5,083 nt of DNA from Coriobacteriia bacterium (GTDB taxonomy: Bacteria; Actinomycetota; Coriobacteriia; Anaerosomatales; SLCP01), in NCBI GenBank assembly GCA_007125735.1, contig SLCP01000164.1, positions 1 through 5,083 of the forward strand, read 5' to 3'. The translations under genes were made by a program, and so were the position numbers. Below are positions 1 through 5,083 of the stretch, piece after piece. The notes beneath the pieces were generated by a model. That model saw nothing but the letters and a program-made list of their open reading frames with translations. It had not been told where the DNA came from and made no database searches. The first letter of the stretch is position 1; the number at the start of each line of letters is the position of its first letter.

Positions 1-3
1 ACC

Positions 4-9
4 GAGGAG
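4..9 (+). promoter_or_regulatory. Ribosome binding site for rseP
   Basis: GAGGAG lies 8 nt upstream of the ATG at 18 and is a good Shine-Dalgarno match. It decides the start: the reading frame stays open upstream to the window edge, but this site makes the ATG the natural start. Confidence 0.7.
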
Positions 10-17
10 TCCGGCGC

Positions 18-1277
18 ATGCCTGAAGCTCTGACCACCATACTCTGGGGTGTCCTGACCTTTTCCATCCTCGTCGTATTGCACGAGGGTGGACACTTCGT
101 GGCTGCGCGCTCCTTCGGGGTGAAGGTCCACGAGTTCATGGTGGGCCTTCCCGGACCCGCCATCCGGCTCCACACGAAGTCCGGCACCGCGTTCGGCATC
201 ACCGCGGTCCCGCTCGGGGGATACGTGCGCATCGCCGGGATGGAGCCGGGCCCAGAAGACCCTCTCCTCGCGCGTGCGCTACAGGCCGCCGCTGTAGAGG
301 GCCGGATAGATGCGAGCAGGCTCTCCGGCCTCGTGGGCGTGCCCATGGAGCGGGCCTCCGCACTTCTCGTCACGCTCGCCGACTGGGGGGTGCTCACACC
401 CGCTGAGGACGACGAAGTGAGCTACCTCTCGACCGTGAGCGCCACGTACGAAGACGATGCCGAGGAGCTCCTGGCCACCGCACGCTCGGTGACGTACCGC
501 GCGCTTTCGACGTGGAAACGGCTCGTGGTGCTCTCGGCGGGCGTTCTCACGAACCTGGTCGCCGCCGTACTCGTCTTCACCGTCGTCCTCGCGATCTGGG
601 GCTACTACACGAGCACGCTCGAGATCTACGAGGTACAGCCCGAATCGACCGCTGCCGCGGCTGGGATCCAATCGGGCGACCGCATCACCGTCTTCGACGG
701 GGAGCCGGTTGCCGATTGGATGGAACTCGTTATGGCGATCTCCCAGAGGGAACCGGGAGACTCGGTCAGCGTGGGATGGGTGCGCAACGGTACCGACATG
801 AGCGGCACCGGGATGCTCGGCGCCTCACCGCACGGCACCCCCGTTCTCGGCATCGTCGCCGAGAGCGAGCATGTCCGCCCGTCACCGCCAGGAGCGCTTC
901 TCGAGAGCTTCCGCCTCGTCGGGCTCGTGTTCGAGGCCATCGGCCGCTTCTTCAACCCGAACACGTTCGCCGAGGCGGCCGAGGGCGCTCGCAGCGTCGT
1001 CGGGATCACGGTGGAGGTCGCCGAGGCGGCGCGCACCGGCCCGCTCAACTACGCGTGGATCGTCGCACTGCTCTCGCTCTCCCTCGGCGTGATGAACATC
1101 CTGCCGATACCTCCGCTCGACGGCGGACGCATGCTCATCGAGATCGTCGAGAAGATCGCAGGCCGTCCGCTCGAGCGCAGGCTCGCCATAGGGGTGAGCA
1201 TCACCGGCGCGATGCTGCTCTTCACCCTCATCGGTGTGCTGATGTACGCGGACGTCATGCGGTACTTCGTCCAGTGA
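18..1277 (+). CDS. rseP: RseP/Rip1-type site-2 intramembrane zinc metalloprotease
   Basis: This 419-residue membrane protein belongs to the M50B site-2 proteases, which cut substrate helices inside the membrane (typically anti-sigma factors or signal-peptide remnants). The first membrane helix, about residues 5-27, holds the zinc motif HEGGH (H22, E23, H26). A PLGGYV beta-loop follows at 65-70. The second helix is about 168-194, preceded by AGVLTN where the family usually has AGPxxN. A single PDZ domain spans about 201-285. The third helix region, about 344-362, leads into NILPIPPLDGG (360-370), whose D368 is the third zinc ligand. The fourth helix is about 392-411. All catalytic residues are present, so it should be active. 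The SVVGI segment (326-330) resembles actinobacterial Rip1. The oddity is an extra block at about 80-139 that looks like a winged helix (separate entry). The gene sits 24 nt before ispG, probably in one operon. The physiological substrate cannot be told from the sequence. Confidence 0.95.
   Translation: MPEALTTILWGVLTFSILVVLHEGGHFVAARSFGVKVHEFMVGLPGPAIRLHTKSGTAFGITAVPLGGYVRIAGMEPGPEDPLLARALQAAAVEGRIDASRLSGLVGVPMERASALLVTLADWGVLTPAEDDEVSYLSTVSATYEDDAEELLATARSVTYRALSTWKRLVVLSAGVLTNLVAAVLVFTVVLAIWGYYTSTLEIYEVQPESTAAAAGIQSGDRITVFDGEPVADWMELVMAISQREPGDSVSVGWVRNGTDMSGTGMLGASPHGTPVLGIVAESEHVRPSPPGALLESFRLVGLVFEAIGRFFNPNTFAEAAEGARSVVGITVEVAEAARTGPLNYAWIVALLSLSLGVMNILPIPPLDGGRMLIEIVEKIAGRPLERRLAIGVSITGAMLLFTLIGVLMYADVMRYFVQ
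255..434 (+). other. Winged-helix-like insertion inside RseP
   Basis: Residues about 80-139 of RseP lie between the MRE-type beta-loop and the second membrane helix, where most homologues have only a short linker. The block reads as helix (LLARALQAAAVEG), helix (DASRLSGLVGV), recognition-like helix (PMERASALLVTLADWG) and then a VLTPAEDDEVSYLS strand or wing. The order and spacing resemble winged-helix domains, especially the FtsK gamma domain pattern DPLL-x-A...G...S-x-L...RA-x-x-L...L...G-V-x-P-A-E. By the known topology of RseP this loop faces the cytoplasm. The fold and resemblance are judged by eye. It could equally be a protein-interaction wing with no DNA binding, since the putative recognition helix has little positive charge. 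Confidence 0.55.
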
Positions 1278-1284
1278 CGCTGCG

Positions 1285-1293
1285 GGAAGGGGA
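1285..1293 (+). promoter_or_regulatory. Ribosome binding site for ispG
   Basis: The purine run GGAAGGGGA ends 8 nt before the ATG at 1302 and lies in the 24-nt gap after rseP. It fixes the ispG start and leaves no room for a separate promoter, which supports co-transcription with rseP. Confidence 0.7.
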
Positions 1294-1301
1294 CGGTTCT
1301 C

Positions 1302-2366
1302 ATGGTAGCCAGAGGTGACACGAGACCGGTCTCGGTCGGCGGCGTCACCATCGGCGGGGGAGCGCCCATCGCCGTCCAGTCGATGACGACCGCTGACACT
1401 TCCGACCCTGCGTCGACCCTCGCGCAGATCGCGGAACTCGCGGCTGCCGGATGCGAGGTCGTGCGGGTTGCGATTCCGCGCGCTGATGCGCTCGACGGGT
1501 TCGCCACCATCTGCGCCTCCTCGCCGCTGCCGGTCGTTGCAGACATCCACTTCGACCACATGCTGGCGATCGAGGCTGCACGACGGGGTGCCGCGAAGCT
1601 GCGGATCAACCCGGGCAACATCGGCTCCCTCGACAAGGTCGACGCGGTCATCGAGGCAGCGGGGGAGGCCGGGATCCCGATCAGGATCGGTGTGAACGCC
1701 GGGTCGCTCGCAGACGAGTACCGCGACCGCGACTGGCCGCTCGCCGACAAACTGGTGGCGAGCGCCGTCGCCTTCACCGAGCACTTCGAGTCCCGTGGCT
1801 TCACCGATATCGTGCTCTCGGCCAAGGCCTCGAGCGTGGTCTCCACCGTCGCTGCGTACCGCGCGCTCGCCGGCCTCGTCTCTTATCCGCTCCACATCGG
1901 CGTGACCGAGGCCGGCACCTCGCTGTCGGGCACGGTCAAGTCCGCAGTAGGCGTCGGCATCCTGCTCGCCGAGGGCATCGGCGATACCGTCCGTGTCTCG
2001 CTCACTGCCGATCCGGTCGACGAGGTCCTCGTCGCATGGGAGATCCTCGCTGCGCTCGACCTGAGGCGTCGCACCGCCGAACTCGTCAGCTGTCCCACGT
2101 GCGCCCGGTGCCAGGTCGACCTCATCCCGATCGCCGAGGAGATCGATCGCCGTCTCCGCGAGCGCCCGAGCGCGCTCAAAGTCGCGGTCATGGGGTGCGT
2201 CGTAAACGGACCCGGCGAGGCCCGCGAGGCCGATATCGGCATCGCCGCGGGTCAAGGGGTCGGCCTCATCTTCGCCAAAGGCGAACCCCTGCGAAAGGTG
2301 CCCGAGGCGCAGATCGTCGATGCCCTCATGGAGGAGATCGACCGCATGGAGGGTCGCACTCCCTGA
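1302..2366 (+). CDS. ispG: 4-hydroxy-3-methylbut-2-enyl diphosphate synthase (IspG/GcpE)
   Basis: IspG catalyses the penultimate step of the MEP isoprenoid pathway, reductively converting MEcPP to HMBPP with a [4Fe-4S] cluster in the cytoplasm. The 354-residue length fits the usual bacterial two-domain form without the plant-type insertion. The TIM-barrel part carries PIAVQSMTTADTSD (22-35), ADIHFD (80-85), LRINPGNIG (100-108) and HIGVTEAGT (198-206). The C-terminal cluster domain has SCPTCAR (263-269; C264, C267) and MGCVVNGPGEA (297-307; C299, E306), giving the expected three cysteines plus one glutamate as ligands. An extra cysteine, C270, follows directly and makes a CxxCxxC string. The start is set by a strong Shine-Dalgarno 8 nt upstream. 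It lies just behind rseP, as in the common dxr-rseP-ispG block. Identity is clear from the motifs; flavodoxin or ferredoxin is the usual electron donor, and neither is encoded here. Confidence 0.97.
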   Translation: MVARGDTRPVSVGGVTIGGGAPIAVQSMTTADTSDPASTLAQIAELAAAGCEVVRVAIPRADALDGFATICASSPLPVVADIHFDHMLAIEAARRGAAKLRINPGNIGSLDKVDAVIEAAGEAGIPIRIGVNAGSLADEYRDRDWPLADKLVASAVAFTEHFESRGFTDIVLSAKASSVVSTVAAYRALAGLVSYPLHIGVTEAGTSLSGTVKSAVGVGILLAEGIGDTVRVSLTADPVDEVLVAWEILAALDLRRRTAELVSCPTCARCQVDLIPIAEEIDRRLRERPSALKVAVMGCVVNGPGEAREADIGIAAGQGVGLIFAKGEPLRKVPEAQIVDALMEEIDRMEGRTP

Positions 2367-2374
2367 GTATCGGG

Positions 2375-2380
2375 TAGAAT
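2375..2380 (+). promoter_or_regulatory. Possible -10 box ahead of proS
   Basis: TAGAAT matches the sigma-70-type -10 consensus TATAAT at five of six positions and stands out in a very GC-rich context, 8 nt after the ispG stop. No convincing -35 is visible at 16-18 nt spacing, which would fall inside the end of ispG. If used, transcription would start near 2387, giving a leader of about 74 nt for proS and the gene after it. Confidence 0.35.
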
Positions 2381-2389
2381 CGGCCAACA

Positions 2390-2422
2390 GCGGGTGCGCG
2401 CCGGCAAGCGTCCGCACGCCGC
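2390..2422 (+). other. Possible hairpin in the proS leader
   Basis: GCGG+GTGCG at 2390-2398 can pair with CGCAC at 2413-2417 and, after a one-base bulge (G2418), CCGC at 2419-2422. This gives 9 G:C-rich pairs around a 14-nt loop. No T-tract follows, so it does not look like a Rho-independent terminator. It would sit at the extreme 5' end of an mRNA started from the -10 box at 2375. Pairing this strong can occur by chance at this G+C content. Confidence 0.25.
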
Positions 2423-2445
2423 CCTCAACGCCGTATCCGCCATCC

Positions 2446-2451
2446 GGGAGG
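2446..2451 (+). promoter_or_regulatory. Ribosome binding site for proS (decides GTG start)
   Basis: GGGAGG lies 9 nt upstream of the GTG at 2461. It is the strongest Shine-Dalgarno in the gap and coincides with the point where the protein becomes ProRS-like. The upstream in-frame ATG at 2320 would lie inside ispG and has no comparable site. Confidence 0.75.
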
Positions 2452-2460
2452 TCGAACCAC

Positions 2461-4191
2461 GTGTCACGCGATCGAGTCGCACTCCGCGCCAGCTCGCTCT
2501 ACGCGCCCACCTTGAAGGAAGTCCCGGCCGAGGCGGAGATCGCCTCGCACCGTCTCATGCTCCGTGCGGGTCTCATCCGCAAGGCAGCAGCGGGTATCTA
2601 CTCGTTCCTGCCCCTCGGCTACCGCAGCGTGCGCAAGGTCGAACAGGTCGTCCGCGAGGAGATGGACGCGATCGGATCGCAGGAAGTGCTGCTCCCCATC
2701 GTACAGCCCGCTGAGCTCTGGTACGAGTCAGGCCGCTGGACCGATTACGGTCCCGAGCTCGCCCGCCTGACCGACCGCGCGGGGCGTGAGTTCTGTCTCG
2801 GCCCGACGCACGAGGAGATCATCACCGCGCTCGTCCGTAACGAGGTGCGCTCATACCGCGACCTGCCGCTCTCGCTCTACCAGATCAACATGAAGTTCCG
2901 CGACGAGATGCGGCCGCGGTTCGGCCTGTTGCGCGGTCGTGAGTTCATCATGAAAGACGCCTACTCGTTCCACGAGTCCCAAGAGTCTCTCCAGGAGCAC
3001 TACGATGAGCAGGCCGACGCATACGGGCGTATCTGCGACCGTCTCGGCCTCACGTGGCGTCCTGTCGCTGCCGAATCCGGCCAGATCGGCGGGAAGGTGA
3101 CGACCGAGTTCATGGCGCTCGCCGACTCCGGCGAAGCCGAGCTCGTCTACTGCGCATGCGGCTGGGCCGCGAACGTGGACGCCGCCGAGGCGATCGTGCC
3201 GCGCAACCCCGCCGTCACGGAACCGCGCGACCTCGAGAAGGTGCCGACACCCGGTCTCAGGACGATCGCCGAGCTCGCCGAGGCCTTCGACATCTCGGAG
3301 CATGACACCGTCAAGACGATGGCAGGCAAGACCCCTGAAGACCGTCTCGTCTTCTTCTGCGTGCCGGGCGACCGCGAACTCAACCCGGTGAAGGCGGGAT
3401 GGGCGGTGCCCGGTGTCGAACTCCTCGCAGAGGAGGATTTCGCGGCCTTCGGGATCCCCAAAGGCTCCCTCGGCCCGGTCGACCCGCCCGAGAACGCCCT
3501 CATCGTCGCAGACCGCTCGCTCGAGGCCGAGGTCGCGTGGGGGATCGGAGCGAACGAGGACGACTTCCACTACTTCGGCGCCATGCCGGGACGCGACTTC
3601 GAGGTCGACCAGTGGGCCGATCTGGTCGCCGCCCGCCCAGGTGACGGTTGTCCCGAGTGCGGCGGGACGCTCGAGGGTGCGCGTGGCATCGAGGTCTCGC
3701 AAGTCTTCCAGCTCGGCACGAAGTACTCCGAGTCGATGGGCGCGACGTTCACCGCCGAGGACGGCTCCGAGAAGCCGTTCGTCATGGGTTGCTACGGTGT
3801 CGGCATCACCCGGTCGCTCGCAGCCGTCATCGAACAGCACCACGACGATGACGGCATCGTTTGGCCGATGAGCGTCGCGCCGCTGCACGTCGCGGTCATC
3901 CCCCTTTCGGTAGGGGACGACGTCGTGTACCCGGTCGCAGAACGGCTCTGGCACGCGTTCGCCGAGGCGGGCGTCGAGACCGTCATCGACGACCGCGACG
4001 AGCGTGCCGGTGTCAAGTTCGCGGACAACGAGCTCATCGGCTACCCGATCCTCGTGATCGTCGGCAAGAAGGGCGTGGCGGCCGGCGTGGTGGAGGTCAA
4101 GAACCGCGCGACCGGTGAGCGGACGGAGGTCGCCATCGACGAGGCTGTCGATGTGGTGACCGCCATCGTGGAGGCAGCACTCGCACGGTAG
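2461..4191 (+). CDS. proS: Prolyl-tRNA synthetase, bacterial type with editing domain
   Basis: ProRS is a cytoplasmic class II synthetase that charges tRNA-Pro. From the GTG start the product is 576 residues, the normal length for the bacterial form. The N-terminus (SLYAPTLKEVPAEAE, 12-26) aligns with family starts. Motif 1 spans about 50-79 (LPLGYRSVRKVEQ onward). GPTHEE (114-119) is the proline/ATP-site TxE loop. Motif 2 runs from FRDEMRPRFG to MKDAYSF (147-170). The INS/YbaK-like editing domain occupies about 224-405, with TVKTM (283-287; K285 at the editing-lysine position). Motif 3 is GCYGVGITR (443-451). The anticodon-binding domain fills about 470-576, including a DDRDERAGVKF stretch at 510-520. 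Cysteine pairs CxC (231, 233) and CxxC (397, 400) bracket the editing domain. The in-frame ATG at 2320 was rejected: it overlaps ispG by 47 nt and adds 47 unrelated residues. The stop is TAG, and the next gene starts 8 nt later, so the two are probably co-transcribed. Confidence 0.97.
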   Translation: MSRDRVALRASSLYAPTLKEVPAEAEIASHRLMLRAGLIRKAAAGIYSFLPLGYRSVRKVEQVVREEMDAIGSQEVLLPIVQPAELWYESGRWTDYGPELARLTDRAGREFCLGPTHEEIITALVRNEVRSYRDLPLSLYQINMKFRDEMRPRFGLLRGREFIMKDAYSFHESQESLQEHYDEQADAYGRICDRLGLTWRPVAAESGQIGGKVTTEFMALADSGEAELVYCACGWAANVDAAEAIVPRNPAVTEPRDLEKVPTPGLRTIAELAEAFDISEHDTVKTMAGKTPEDRLVFFCVPGDRELNPVKAGWAVPGVELLAEEDFAAFGIPKGSLGPVDPPENALIVADRSLEAEVAWGIGANEDDFHYFGAMPGRDFEVDQWADLVAARPGDGCPECGGTLEGARGIEVSQVFQLGTKYSESMGATFTAEDGSEKPFVMGCYGVGITRSLAAVIEQHHDDDGIVWPMSVAPLHVAVIPLSVGDDVVYPVAERLWHAFAEAGVETVIDDRDERAGVKFADNELIGYPILVIVGKKGVAAGVVEVKNRATGERTEVAIDEAVDVVTAIVEAALAR

Positions 4192-4195
4192 GGAG
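4190..4195 (+). promoter_or_regulatory. Ribosome binding site for the gene at 4200
   Basis: AGGGAG overlaps the last two bases of the proS stop codon and lies 4 nt before the ATG at 4200. The tight spacing suggests translation of the two genes is coupled on one transcript. Confidence 0.6.
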
Positions 4196-4199
4196 CGAC

Positions 4200-5083
4200 A
4201 TGGAGAAGCGGAAGGACCTCAGCTGCGGCGTACCCGCGCTCGATGCGGTACTCGAGGGCGTGTGGGCGGGGGACAATATCGTCCTGCAGGTCGACCGCTT
4301 GGACGACTTCCGCACGTTCGCCGACCGCTACTGCCGCTACACGCAACAGGCCGGGCGTAAGCTCGTCTACTTCCGCTTCGCCGACCACGAGCCGTTCTTG
4401 CCCGATGACGTCCCTGCCGAGATACACCGACTCGACCCGGGCGCAGGGTTCGAGCAGTTCATCTCGCAGGTGCTGACCGTCATCGACCGCAATGGCCACG
4501 ACAGCGTCTACTACCTCTTCGACTGCTTGTCCGGGCTCGCAGTCGACTGGTACTCGGACCGGATGCTCGGCAACTTCTTCCGCCTGACCTGCCCGTACCT
4601 CTACGACTACGACACGGTCGCGCTCTTCGCGCTTCTGCGCGAGGTGCCGACCCCGCTCGCGTCGCGCGTCATCCACGACACGGCGCAGGTGGTCCTCGAC
4701 GTCTACTGCAGCGCCGAGACGATCTACGTTCTGCCGCTCAAGGTGTGGGAGCGAAGCTCGCCGACGATGTACATGCTGCACGCCTGGGACGGTGACGAGG
4801 TCAATCCGGTGACGCAGAGCGTGGTTCTCGCCGAGATACTCTCGAACACGCCCCAACCATGGGTCGACCCGAGCGCCGACCTGCCGGGACCCTGGACGCA
4901 ATCGTTCATGGAGGCACAGGCGCTGCGCACCGCGATGCATGCGGGCAGCGCAGTTTCCGAGGACGTCGACCGCATCACCGATCGGCTCATCAAGATGCTC
5001 CTCAGTCGCGACGAGAACGAGGAGCTCTTCAAGTTGTGCACCGAGTACCTCGACATCGACGATCTCGTCGCGGTTGGCAAGCG
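4200..5083 (+). CDS. Partial: KaiC-like N-terminal domain, probably of a PEP/pyruvate-binding (PEP synthase/PPDK-like) protein
   Basis: An open frame from the ATG at 4200 runs off the window after 294 complete codons without a stop, so the 3' end is missing. The start LSCGVPALDAVLEGVWAGDN (7-26) matches the KaiC/RadA-type opening (TGIPGLDEvLgGGl-GdN). The P-loop that should follow is absent: LQVDRLDDF stands where GxxGxGKT is expected. A hydrophobic strand ending YYLFDCLSGL (104-113; D108) sits where Walker B would be. The domain is therefore RecA-fold-like but probably cannot bind ATP in the usual way. Later conserved-looking stretches are GNFFRLTCPYLYDYDTVALF (124-143), PLKVWERSSPTMYMLHAWDG (179-198) and a helical, acidic linker at about 252-290. 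From memory of the family, this N-terminus precedes a PEP/pyruvate-binding domain related to PEP synthase and pyruvate phosphate dikinase; none of that catalytic part is inside the window. There is no signal peptide or membrane segment. The gene sits 8 nt after proS and is probably in its operon. An alternative is a stand-alone KaiC-like protein. Confidence 0.65.
   Translation, partial: MEKRKDLSCGVPALDAVLEGVWAGDNIVLQVDRLDDFRTFADRYCRYTQQAGRKLVYFRFADHEPFLPDDVPAEIHRLDPGAGFEQFISQVLTVIDRNGHDSVYYLFDCLSGLAVDWYSDRMLGNFFRLTCPYLYDYDTVALFALLREVPTPLASRVIHDTAQVVLDVYCSAETIYVLPLKVWERSSPTMYMLHAWDGDEVNPVTQSVVLAEILSNTPQPWVDPSADLPGPWTQSFMEAQALRTAMHAGSAVSEDVDRITDRLIKMLLSRDENEELFKLCTEYLDIDDLVAVGK

Noticed and set aside
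1..33. Tail of an upstream gene, perhaps dxr
   Set aside because: Two frames could end here (TGA at 23-25 or TGA at 31-33), either overlapping the rseP start. Too few residues are visible to identify or choose one.
2271..2285. Perfect inverted repeat TTCGCC-AAA-GGCGAA near the end of ispG
   Set aside because: It lies within conserved coding sequence (FAKGE) about 80 nt before the stop, with no T-tract. It is best explained by codon choice rather than a terminator.
882..2417. Very long open frame on the minus strand opposite rseP and ispG
   Set aside because: It lies antisense to two genes with clear family motifs, and its translation is Arg/Asp/Gly-rich low-complexity typical of shadow frames in high-G+C DNA. 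No recognisable domain is present.
2320..2460. Upstream in-frame ATG as start of proS
   Set aside because: It overlaps ispG, adds 47 residues unlike ProRS and lacks a Shine-Dalgarno. The GTG at 2461 has GGGAGG 9 nt upstream and begins the conserved protein.
3899..3917. Short inverted repeat TCCCC...GGGGA in proS
   Set aside because: A five-base stem inside the anticodon-binding domain coding sequence, expected by chance at this G+C content.
2851..3954. Long minus-strand open frame opposite proS
   Set aside because: Its composition (many D, R, V, H, E) mirrors the codon bias of the sense gene. No domain or convincing Shine-Dalgarno is seen.
4041..4940. Minus-strand open frame opposite the end of proS and the fourth gene
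   Set aside because: The sense frame from 4200 shows a KaiC-like opening, good codon bias and coupling to proS. The minus frame looks like a shadow.

Overview
The window is a compact, all-forward-strand stretch of a high-G+C bacterial chromosome (about two-thirds G+C by eye, strong G/C bias at third codon positions). It holds three complete housekeeping genes and the 5' part of a fourth: rseP (site-2 protease), ispG (MEP isoprenoid pathway), proS (prolyl-tRNA synthetase), and a truncated gene whose N-terminus looks like a degenerate KaiC/RecA-type domain. I infer that this last gene continues into a PEP-synthase/PPDK-like protein. Base composition, the actinobacterial-style 'SVVG' segment in RseP and the gene order point to an actinobacterium, most plausibly a Coriobacteriia/OPB41-type (Anaerosomatales-like) lineage. 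That placement is inference; there is no rRNA or other decisive marker here.

Layout. Bases 1-17 hold only a Shine-Dalgarno and possibly the tail of an upstream gene (dxr is expected by synteny). rseP runs 18-1277, then a 24-nt gap, then ispG 1302-2366. The only sizeable gap is 2367-2460 (94 nt); it carries a plausible -10 box, a possible hairpin and the ribosome binding site for proS. proS runs from a GTG at 2461 to 4191. After 8 nt the fourth gene starts at 4200 and runs off the end at 5083. There are no RNA genes, mobile elements, CRISPR arrays or long repeats.

How the genes fit together. dxr-rseP-ispG is a recurrent bacterial block (dxr-rip1-gcpE in mycobacteria), and rseP next to proS is familiar from Firmicutes, so most of the window is ordinary. 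IspG supplies HMBPP for isoprenoids, RseP does intramembrane proteolysis, and ProRS charges tRNA-Pro.

The two points of real interest are architectural. RseP carries a roughly 55-residue insertion, predicted cytoplasmic, that reads like a winged-helix domain (FtsK-gamma/MarR style) between the zinc-binding helix and the second membrane segment. The fourth gene opens with a KaiC-like domain that has lost its P-loop and is tightly coupled to proS.
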